Shown here in pieces: positions 48,001 to 64,000 of a DNA stretch of 64,000 bases. Numbering within the stretch: the stretch's first letter is position 1; each line of letters starts with the position of its first letter. The notes below the pieces were generated by a model. That model was not told where the DNA came from. It ran no database searches and worked only from the letters and a program-made list of their open reading frames with translations. The DNA is taken from positions 2,172,501 through 2,236,500 of the forward strand of contig NC_092317.1 of NCBI RefSeq assembly GCF_036785885.1, read 5' to 3'. Origin of the DNA: Coffea arabica (Eukaryota > Streptophyta > Magnoliopsida > Gentianales > Rubiaceae). The position numbers and the translations under genes are program-made.

Positions 48001-50600
48001 AACTGTTCCAGAATCAGATCGGCAAGAGTATGGAGGTCTACGTGGATGATATGATCGTCAAGAGCCGAACTGATCGGCAGCTCGTCCCCGACCTCAGGGA
48101 AATCCTGAAAATAATATGGGAAAGCCGAATGCGGCTGAACCCAAAGAAATGTACATTTGGGTTAGGTCGGGAAAGTTCCTGGGCTTCCTAGTCTCCCGAG
48201 AGGGGATCCGGGCCAACCCGGATAAGCTCCAGGCCATCATGGACATGGCCCCCCCGAGGAACGTCAAGGAGGTTCAACGGCTCGCGGGAAAGATGGCCGT
48301 CCTGAATAGATTCCTCTCGCGCTCCGCGGTGAGGGGGCTGCTTTTCCTTCGAATTTTGAAAGCACCAAAGGACTTCCAATGGACGGAGGAGTGCCAGACA
48401 GCCTTCACCGATCTAAAGGCATACTTGGCTGAACTGCCTGCTCTGACTGCCCCGGAGCAGGGAGAGACCCTGTTCCTATACTTGTCTGCTTGCAACGAGG
48501 CCGTAAACGCGATTTTGGTGCGAGAGGACAAGGGGGCTCAACGGCTAGTATACTACGTTAGCCGAGCTTTACAAGGCCCGGAGACGCGGTACACGCCGGC
48601 GGAAAAATTGGTTCTCGCCTTGTTGCACGCCGCCCGGAAGCTCCGACCTTACTTCCAGACCCACAGCATTACCGTCCTAACGGATCAACCTTTACGTTAG
48701 ATACTCACAAAACCCGAGTCTCGGGCAGGATGACCAAATGGGCCGTCGAGCTGGCCGAACACGACATCGGCTACCAGCCTCGCACCGCAATCAAAGCTCA
48801 GGCCCTGGCAGACTTTCTCGCCGAGGGAGCCAGTCTGTCCATGACCGAGCCGAGCTCTGTGCCCGAGAAGACCCGGCCGAAGGAGTCGTGGGTACTGTTC
48901 GTAGACGGGGCCTCAAGTAAGGAAGGGAGTGGAGCTGGCTTGCTGCTCACCTCGCCCACCGGGGAGGAGCTGACTTACGCTCTCAGATTTGACTTCCCGG
49001 CATCCAACAATGAGGCCGAGTACGAGGCGCTATTGACAGGATTGCGGATAGCCCATCAGATGGGTATAACCGCGATCAGAATCCGGAGGGATTCTCAACT
49101 CGTAGTCTACCAAGTCCGCGGGGAGTACTAGGCCAAGGAGGATGTCATGAAGAAATATTTCGCTAAGGTGCAGGAGGCGATAAAGCTGTTCGACCTCTTT
49201 GAGATTGAGCGGGTGCCAAGGTCACAGAACAAGCGAGCGGACGCCTTGTTGAAACTAGCGTCCTCCTCGTTTGCCCACCTGAGCAAGGAAGTCTTAGTGG
49301 AGGTAGTTAAACAAAAAAGCATTGACCAGGTCCAGGTCTTGGCTATAGACAGCCCGGCCACTTGGATGACTCCCCTCGTGGACTTCCTCAGCTCGGGTGC
49401 CCTCCCAATGAACAAGACCGAGGCTCGCCGACTCCAACTCATAGCTGCCAAGTACGCCTACGCCGGGGGGACCCTCTACAGGAGGTCGTACTTGTCTCCC
49501 TGGCTAAAGTGCGTAACTCCCGAGAAGGGCGACTACGTCCTCCGAGAGGTTCACGAAGTCCTGTGCGCGGCACATGTGGGGTCTCGAGTGTTGGCCAAAA
49601 AATGCCTGCTCTTAGACTACTACTGGCCCTCAGTGTTTCGGGATGCCGCAGCTCTGATCCAGAAATGCTGAGTCTGCCAGGTGCACGCCCCGCTGCGCCA
49701 CCAACTCATTCGGGAGATGGTCCCCATCCATAGTCCTTGGCCCTTTGCCCAGTGGAGGATTGACCTCCTGGGTCCCTTCCCCCGAGCTCCTGGAAGGTAC
49801 GAACACCTCGTGGTGGCCATCGACTATTTCACAAAGTGGATGGAGGCCGAACCTCTGGCCACGATCTCCGGAAGGGCGATTCAAAAGTTTTTCTGGAGGA
49901 ACGTAGTCTGCCGCTTCGGGATTCCGCATGTCTTAATATCCGATAACAGGCGACAGTTTGCTGAAAATCCCTTCAAAAGCTGGTGCGCCGAGCTCGGGAT
50001 CAGCCAACGCTTCACCTCGGTCGGACACCCCCAGGCCAACGGTCAGGTGGAGAATATTAACCGAACCATTTTGCAGGGGCTAAAGACTAGGTTGGAACTA
50101 GCCCAGTCTAACTGGCTAAATGAACTCCCTAACGTCCTCTGGGCTTACCGCACTACGCCAAGGACGGCCACTCATGAGTCCCCGTTTTCCCTGACTTACG
50201 GGGCGGAGGCGGTGGTGCCCGCGGAGATCGGTCTCCCCTCGCCTCGGACACAGAATTTCGTGGCGTCAGTCAACGAAGAAGAACTCAGGTGCAACTTGGA
50301 CATGTTGGAGGTTAAGCGTGAGGAAGCGGCGATACGGATGGTTAAGTATAAAAGCCAACTCGCCCGCTATCATAACGCGAGGGCGAGGAATATGCAGTAC
50401 CAGCCGGGAGACCTCGTTCTGAGGAAGAATTCGGTCAGCCAAGCTCATAGCTCCAACAAGCTTGATCCAAACTGGGAAGGGCCGTACAAGGTCTTGAGAG
50501 AAGTCGGGATGGGTACTGTAAGCTTGCGAAACTAGACGGAGTAGAGGTACCCCGTACCTGGCACTTTTCGAATTTGCGGTTGTTCGTAGGATAGATTGGT
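45100..50600 (+). pseudogene. gag-pol region of the Tat element (fossil)
   Basis: The gag portion lies at about 45.1-46.4 kb, with a long charged N-terminal part and the capsid-type block near 45.7-46.2 kb. Pol follows to about 50.6 kb. In order one sees a YCAFHRDVRHDTEGC block, a protease segment near 46.9 kb, reverse transcriptase near 47.6-48.2 kb with YVDD, RNase H near 48.4-48.7 kb, a second RNase H of archaeal type near 48.9-49.2 kb, and integrase near 49.5-50.5 kb (WRIDLLGPFPRAPGRYEHLV). The order fits Ty3/gypsy and the double RNase H fits the Tat lineage. The region carries several breaks and is not a working gene. Confidence 0.92.
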
Positions 50601-50799
50601 CCAGAATATCTTACTATATTCTTGGGAATTTTCGTACCAGTTCTTCAATAAATAAATGCTCTGTTTTCACGTTTTAAATTCCTTCTCATTATCAATGCCG
50701 TTTTACTTTTCGCTTCTACACTAGCACACTCAGATGATGCTAAGTGTCCTAGCGGGGGGCTGAGGGGTGAGAAATCGTAACGGAGGGAATGCCTTTCAA

Positions 50800-51420
50800 G
50801 TTTGAGAGATCGACGCTCGACCCAGGAGGTCGGCATGGTTATCTTTGAAATTTGGACGCTCGGTCCAAGAGGTCGGCGGCTAAGGGACAAATTAAGATAA
50901 GTGTGAGAATTGATACTCGGCCCAGGAGGTCGGCAAAACTGTCTTTAGAACTTTGCCGCTCGACCCAGGAGGTCGGCGCCGTTTAAAAGAGCCTTAGGGT
51001 CCGGTGCTAGGCCCAGGAGGTCGGCACGCCGCCCAGGTTGTTGGAGCTGGGTTGTTAGTGTAGTTTGGTGGTCTGAGGGGACCCCAGTTTGTCGTCCTTT
51101 GGTAAATTATTTGTTGGCTTACGGTTGGGCGGATGCTCGACCCAAGAGGTCGGCACGCTGCTTCTGTAAATCAGGTTGGACGTTCGACCCGAGAGGTCGG
51201 CGTAATTTAAGGCCTAGAGGTTTGGCGTTCGGCCCAAGAGGTCGGCGCGTCACTCCAGTTATTACAGTTCGATTGCTACATCAGCCTGATGGTTTGATGG
51301 TGGGGTGCCCCTGACAACTTAGTTGTTAGCTTAAAGGGCGATAGATGCTCGACCCAAGAGATCGGCACGCGGCCTTGGTGGATCTATTTGGTGCTCGACC
51401 CGGGAGGTCGGAGTTCCTTT
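50800..51420. repeat. Field of about ten 20-bp repeats inside the retrotransposon
   Basis: A motif close to GCTCGACCCAGGAGGTCGGC recurs about ten times at irregular spacing (roughly 40-130 bases) between pol and the antisense region. Copies vary at the CGACCC/CGGCCC and CAGGAGG/CAAGAGG positions. It is confined to this part of the element. Amplified tandem or interspersed repeats at this location are known in some Tat-lineage elements. Confidence 0.85.
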
Positions 51421-51729
51421 TCGGTTACTAGAGTTCGCCGCTAACAAGGAGTTGAAAGACAAATCAGATAGTTTCATTCAAATTTCATCTCATATATACA
51501 TTCAGACCCTATCTATTACAAAGCCTACCGAGTTATACAAGGAAAGGAAAACCTAGCTATGCCTTCTTCTTGCTGGCGACCCGCTTGAGGCGGGAGCTGA
51601 AGGTACACCTTAAACATGTTGAGAGGAGGGATGGAGAAGGCTGTTAAAAAGGATGTCCGGGGAGATCATGAACTGCGGGGCATGGCCACATCCTTTTAAG
51701 GGGATGGAAAGGGTTTCTGGAGTGGCCGC

Positions 51730-54280
51730 TGCCTTAAGCCACCGGCTCCTTCCCGGAAGTCCTGCCAGGAGTCTTCTCCTCCTCCAGGGGAAGCTCCGCC
51801 AGCTTGATCCCCACGTCGCTCCTGCCTACCAGGTCCTTCAAGGCATGCCATTTGCAGTACCCATCGAAGAGCCAGTCCAGTTTCCCCTCGGCTGCGGGGT
51901 TGTAATCCTTGAAACCAGCCAAGTTGAAGCTGGGCAGGTTGAGGCCCTTCACCTGGTCCAGAGCCTGCGTGACGCCGACCTGGAGGATGAGCTGGTTGAG
52001 GAGGGCCACGTCCTCGGCGAACTGATCAGAGGAGATGAACTCCCGAACAGCCTTCTTGCGCTCCCGGCTGACGGTGCTGGAGAGCTCAAGGGCATGGTCC
52101 TCCCTCAGCTTCGTCACGCTCCTATTCTCCTGGTCCAGCTCGGACCGGGTGGCGGCGAGCAGGACTTGGGCCTCCTCCAGTCCCTTCTCGGCCTTGCCCA
52201 GTTTGGCCTTAAGGGAACCTGCCTCCTTAAGGGCCTGGACAAGTTTCTGCTCGGCCTCCCGATTCCTCTTTTGTAATTTCTCCAAATCAGGAGACAGTTC
52301 GGAGAAGTGAGTCAACAGGGCGGCACCGGCAGTATGGGCATAGGGAAAGGAAAGTAAACATTAGCACTTCGTCAAGGGAAAGAACAGAAACCCAAGGGGC
52401 CTAAGCGGGAAAGGGGCTTACTTGGGCTTGGGCGGTGCAGTACACGTCCTGGAGCTCGGACGGGCTGACCAGTTCCATCCACTTTTTGTCGCGTGGAAGG
52501 ACTGATCCCGCAATCCACTCGCGAGCCACTTCGGGGAACTGGACTCAGTCATTGAGGGAGAGCTCCCAGGACGGGCAGAAGCGACGGGGGTCGTGCATGG
52601 TGGGGGCCTGTCCAGGCTTCACGGGGGCCACGTGACGGAAGTGCCACAAGCTCGGGGGAGCGCTCTCCCGCGCGTGCTCCTCCGCAGAGCCAACCCCCAA
52701 GTGGACAGGGCCCCCCGACGTCAAAAAGAGAGGGCGCTGTGCTGGGGTTGGCGTCGGCTTCTTCCCGGGCTGGGAAGGCTCGTCCTCTCGGCCCCTCTTC
52801 TGCCCCGACGCTTTCTTTTTACCGGCTGCCTGCTTGGAGGGGGACTGAGACTGGGAGGCCTCCTTCTGGGGGGCCGAACTGCCCCCAGGGGTCGGGGAGG
52901 CCTCGGAGGCCTTCTTCGCCGCCTCAGGCTGCTTGGTGGGAGCTGCCTCCTCGATTGGAGCGCCCAATAGCCTGGAGAACTTCCTCACTGCGACAAACAT
53001 AGTCAGGTCAGCCAAAACAAGTCAATAGAAAAAATGCAATATATATGTAAATACAACGAGCTACAGGGACAGAGTCTGCGTTACAGGCTTCAAGGTCGGT
53101 AGGGGAGGCCACCACCTCTCCAGGGGACCCGGACAACGTCCCCATCAGCCCGGCCGCAGAGATCTGCTCGATGGAGAATTTGGCGGCAAAGAGTTTCACC
53201 TTGGAGCTCATCAGCTGGCCAAGAGCCTCAGGGTCCAGGTCCTCCGGATAGGGGTCGGAGTCGACCTCCCCGACTTTCCACACGTTCGGGGGAAAGCTCG
53301 TGAATTTTAGAAAGAAGAAGTCCCCCTTCCAAATTTTTACGGAAGAAGGGACCCCAAAGAGTAGATCCTGGGTGCCCTTTCCCCCCCGAACTTGGCTAGC
53401 CCCTCGGCGGAAGAAGTAGTACCACCCAGGGAGGGAGAACTTGAGGATATAAGAGGCCCGGAAGAGGGAAAGTGAGTAGGGGATGTCACAAATCTGGCAG
53501 TAGATCAGGAATCCAATGATGATCCTGATCGAGTTGGGGTGGATTTGGGTGATCCGGATCCCCCAGTAGCTCAGGATCTCCGCCAGGGCCGGAGGAATGG
53601 GCAGCCGGAGCCCAGCGAGCAGCTGCTCCCTGTAAATGGCTACAAAGCCAGGGGGAGGTCGGCAGGCTCGATCGGTGGGTCCGGCGGCTCGCGGCTCGAA
53701 GTCCGGAGGGATAGAAAAATACCCGGCCAGCTCGGCCACCGCCCCGGGTGAGAGGGTGACCTCCTCCCGGTCGGGGTGACCGTAGTTGAACTCAGAATCA
53801 TTCCCCTGCTCGGAAGCAGGGGTCCTCTCGGAGGAGTCCATGTCCTCCCCAGCTCCCCCCTGGGCTCCGCCAGGGGAGTCATGTGGAGACTTGGGGGAGG
53901 GGATAGAAGTGGCTTGCCGTTCGATGAGGGCATCGAGCTCGGCCACCTCCTCCAGGAGTCGGGCAGATGGAGAGCTCATGATATCAATGGGCTCGAACAA
54001 GTCAGGAATAAGGAAGTTGGGATTAGAAGCAGAGGAAGAAGAGAGAGGAGGAGGAGAAGATGAAGATGAAGATGAGGACGAAGATGAAGAAGAAATGAAG
54101 ATTCTGGGGGCTCTACGGCGGACCGGAATCTGGGATGCGGTGGAAGTGATGCCGGAATGATCCGACATAAAATGCAGGAGGTGGCAAAAGAGGAAAAGAA
54201 AATGCGAAAGAGGAGGGGAAGAACTTACTGATGATCGAAGCGAAAAAGGATGGAGAAATCGCCGGAATCTGGGCACCTTA
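51730..54280 (-). pseudogene. Antisense gene region of the Tat element
   Basis: Read on the minus strand this region is strongly coding-like. The upstream part (about 53.0-54.2 kb) starts with a Ser-rich segment, then has AELAGYFSIPPDFEPRA and IPPALAEILSYWGIRITQIH, which I associate with the plant 'putative gypsy-type transposon' domain (Transposase_28). Downstream parts give a Lys/Pro/Ser-rich segment (about 52.5-53.0 kb) and a coiled-coil-like segment (about 51.7-52.3 kb) with many Leu, Glu and Lys. The arrangement suggests an antisense gene with introns, as described for other Tat-lineage elements. I do not claim it is intact. Its role in the element is not established. Confidence 0.75.
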
Positions 54281-54639
54281 GGCCGGAAATGCTGCCGATG
54301 GAACTCTCAGAGAGAAGGAAAATATGCAAAGAGGAGAAAATGGCAAATAGAGTCGGAAAGAAGTTTGGGAATCCCTATTTATAGGGAGTGAAGCTGAAGG
54401 GATGCACTGTTTCCCTATGGAGGGAAACGGCTGCTCGAATTTGAACCGCCCCATGTGAACGCATTTAATAGCGGTACGGGAACCGAAAAGACGCGACAAC
54501 TGAAAGGACGCGGACGCAGTTTCCCAATGGTAGCACTGTACCGGAGGTGACCGCGGCAGAGCAGTGTGACGCTGGGCTCCCACGTGGCAGGGGTACAGAT
54601 TAGGTCTGCTTGGAGGACCTACCTAATCTAGGGGGCTAG

Positions 54640-55111
54640 TGCAGAGGCCCCGTCCTGACCTATACACGTGGCAGCCCAGGAAGGTCTGAGCTGGGCTTAG
54701 ACCCCAGACCCATGAGAACCGTCCCGCGGCCCTCCGCCGTTAGGGCTCCGAGGGGCTCCAGAGTACAATCCTGCATAGGTCGGGATTGCTCCCCCTCAGT
54801 ACGGGATTGAGGCTATTCTGAGCAGGTCCCGAAACGTACGGAGGTCGGACTCCTAAGCAGGTATAAATAATGACGCAAATCGACTGCGCAAGGTACGCTC
54901 ACTATTGGACAATTACTCCCGACCGTTTTACTTCCCGTGAACCTCACTCACCGGAAAACTAATTTGACCGTCGGAGTGCCCTCGGGGACGACCTCAGGAC
55001 CCCTGTTAGTTCACTCTCTTGTTTGTCTTTCAGGCTTAGGACGCGCTCTTTCCATCAGCAAGCCGAGCTCATCAGCTCAGCTCGGTCCGGGGAAGATTCC
55101 ATACTTCTTCA
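54640..55111 (+). repeat. Right LTR (472 bp)
   Basis: Matches the left LTR end to end, starting TGCAGAGG and ending CTTCTTCA, followed by the AGCAC duplication. The purine tract sits directly upstream. Confidence 0.95.
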
Positions 55112-55116
55112 AGCAC

Positions 55117-56351
55117 TATCCCATGTGATTGTACACATGGATGCAAATAAATTGCAAGTATGCTCGGTTAGAGTTAAAGTGCATGTTGATTGACCTCGAA
55201 CCAAGTCTGAGCAGCTCTAATACCCTATTAGGAGGCAAGCTTAACTGAATTTTAAACACATACACATGTATATAATTCGAGTTCAAGTGTTTTAATTCAA
55301 GTCAGAGCTCAAACAGTGTATATATTCGAACTCAACTCAACTCAATTACACCCATAGAACTTGTACATAATAAACGTACCCAATTATAGAGGATAAATGT
55401 AAACTATGAAATCTAAAGTTGCAAGCACATCAATTTTAGGTATTTTGATATTATACTTGTAATTAAAACTTTAACAAGTTAAATTGAATCGAATACTTGA
55501 TATTCAGATTCTATTCGTAAATTATACAAATAAAATTTGAGTTTGATCGAGTACTAGATGAGCTATAAATGCTGATAGAATTCGATTCATTAATTTGTAT
55601 AGATATTTGACTTCAAATTCGAGCACAGCTTGTTAAATTAAACCAGCTGAATCCAACATTGAGTTCAATCTTGAATTTGATTTTGAAAATTATTTAATTA
55701 TGGTTTTTAAAAATCATACATGATTTAGAATAATTTTAATTCTATTTCTTTGTTTTAGAAAATAAATAATATTAATTTGAAGTAAAATTTTTTTTGAGAA
55801 AAATAGTTTTAAAAGTTCTACTGACCTTGAATTGCCTAGTGGTATAAAGCAAATATTGTGATCTTGGACCCTTGCCCGCCTCTGGCAGCTCTTTGGGCCT
55901 CGCCGGGTAGAATGCTTTACTCACTGGAAGCTAAAAAAGAAGAAATCATCTAACCTATGTCAGAGTACTATCTTGTATTCTCTTCACCCTAGGCCCGCAT
56001 CAAGGAGTCCAGACCACCGAATGGCCCGGCTCAAACTTAGAGCTGGTATATGCGAATGTAAGAGAAAAAAGGCAAAATTTCTTGCTATCTTTATCAGAAT
56101 CTAATTGAACAATTGAACGAGAAGCGGCGAATGTTTCAATTCCAAGTTGAAAACAGAGTCAGACTTTGCCCGTGTAAACTGAAGTAACGAGCTGCAGTTG
56201 AGACCATTTTTGTATTTCATCAGCTTTATGGATTGCTACAATTTTGATGGCGGATCTTTCAGCTGGACTACTACTCCATAATCCGAACAATGTAACTCTC
56301 TTTGCCTTTTTCCCCTTTTTTTCTCCATTGTTAATATAAAAAATTTTAGCA
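55117..56351. other. Spacer and FTSHI2 upstream region
   Basis: The first 600 bases are rich in degenerate GAGTTCAA/TCGAACTC-type words, resembling a worn plant repeat that the retrotransposon entered. Near 55835-55950 a segment beginning GCCTAGTGGTATAAAG looks like the A-box head of a tRNA-derived SINE, without a clear B box. The last 250 bases are probably the FTSHI2 5' leader. Confidence 0.45.
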
Positions 56352-63386
<7,035 letters not shown>

Positions 63387-64000
63387 TCATAGTTTTTTGA
63401 GAGGATCTATAAGGTTCTTACACGTTTTCAGCATCTCTATCTATTCTCCCAAACTAGTATAATTGATTTGAGATTTTGAGCATTCCTCTCTTTTGCTGTC
63501 CTCTTTTTTATCTATCCTAACGGTAGTTTGTTTTTTTTCCTTTCAGAATCAGAAGAGCAGACACAGTGTATAAGCAGTTGCCTGCTGAGCTTTCAGACGA
63601 ACTATGCAAATTATAGATGAATGAACCAGACGATTGCAGCATCCAGGCTGGGGCATGGTGATGCTCTCTCCGTGTATCCCTGTAAAATGTTGGACGCTGA
63701 GGACATGCTATATCACCCTGCAGCTGGCTAACTAATTGTTCTGAGTTCCCAGAATTTTGAAAGAGAAAGCCCAGGAGGGATGAACGAAGAGGCCCTTCTT
63801 TATTTGTTGTCGATTATTAGCTCGTAGGTGTGCCCCCAAATGAATGCTGGGGTTTGGTAATTCGTTCGGAAATTTTGTTACTGCGAAGAGGGTGGCGGAG
63901 AGTTCACTATATGCTGTTATGATTTTTGGATTAAGTTCCGTAAGTGGTACTATAAGTTGAGCATTAGTCTCCATGGATAATTTTACATCATGATCTTTTG
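63387..64000 (+). other. 3' region of FTSHI2
   Basis: Probably the 3' UTR. A pyrimidine-rich tract ending TCCTTTCAG at about 63546 could be the acceptor of a UTR intron with a donor near 63413 (TATAAG|GTTCTT). No further gene is supported before the window ends. Confidence 0.45.

Larger units (their letters stand above)
44613..55111 (+). mobile_element. Ty3/gypsy LTR retrotransposon, Tat lineage (Retand-like), broken
   Basis: A full-length 10.5-kb element. The two LTRs start TG and end CA and are flanked by the 5-base duplication AGCAC (44608-44612 and 55112-55116). A primer-binding site (TGGCGCC...) follows the left LTR, and a purine tract AGGGGGCTAG (54630-54639) precedes the right one. 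Internally come gag, then protease, reverse transcriptase, RNase H and integrase, then a short-repeat field and an antisense gene region. A second, archaeal-type RNase H segment and the antisense genes are hallmarks of the Tat lineage. The coding regions are broken, with roughly six to eight interruptions, so it is a fossil. GC content is far above its surroundings. LTR divergence of about 5% suggests insertion around 2 million years ago, assuming 1.3e-8 changes per site per year. Confidence 0.95.

Noticed and set aside
52435-54160. Plus-strand frames opposite the antisense region of the retrotransposon
   Set aside because: Composition and motifs support coding on the minus strand; the plus-strand frames are GC-rich shadows.

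Overview
The window is nuclear DNA from a flowering plant, most likely a eudicot. Genes are AT-rich, widely spaced and interrupted by GT–AG introns. Every protein I recognise is a plant type: a DUF761/ACRE146-like protein, a DUF1677 protein, a GATA9/12-like factor, a CASP-like membrane protein and chloroplast FTSHI2. Typical plant repeats lie between them. Asterid affinity (for example Rubiaceae) is only an impression.

Layout. 0–9 kb: one intronless minus-strand DUF761 gene, then a long repeat-poor spacer. 9–15.7 kb: a DUF1677 gene, an unrecognised acidic-tailed gene and a broken TMK-type receptor-kinase fragment. 15.7–25.8 kb: a direct segmental duplication of SEC13. The left copy is dead (lost start codon, one internal stop, no promoter exon) and the right copy is intact. 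Between them lie an unrecognised minus-strand ORF and nested small transposons, including a 753-bp Mutator-like element with a perfect 9-bp target duplication. 28.8–30.4 kb: a two-exon GATA9/12-like gene. 30.4–35.6 kb: a gene-poor stretch with a hidden fossil of plastid rps2, split by a 194-bp hAT-type MITE with an 8-bp target duplication. 35.6–43.8 kb: a small three-exon gene, NUP35, and convergent to it a three-exon CASP-like gene. 44.6–55.1 kb: a complete-length but broken Ty3/gypsy element of the Tat lineage. It has two LTRs, a 5-bp target duplication, an internal 20-bp repeat field and an antisense gene region. 56.3–63.4 kb: the 11-exon FTSHI2 gene.

The functional genes form no operon-like unit. 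SEC13 serves COPII and the nuclear pore, NUP35 the nuclear pore, FTSHI2 the chloroplast envelope, and the CASP-like protein the plasma membrane. The order NUP35–CASPL–FTSHI2 resembles a run of neighbours I recall from Arabidopsis chromosome 3 (At3g16310–At3g16300–At3g16290), so this may be an old syntenic block that the retrotransposon has stretched by about 10 kb.

I found no convincing undescribed system. The most informative observations are the nested organelle-DNA/hAT fossil, the dated order of events around the SEC13 duplication, and the antisense gene plus repeat field of the retrotransposon. Exon boundaries were set by eye from splice sites and reading phase. Family calls come from memory of the families, not from a search.
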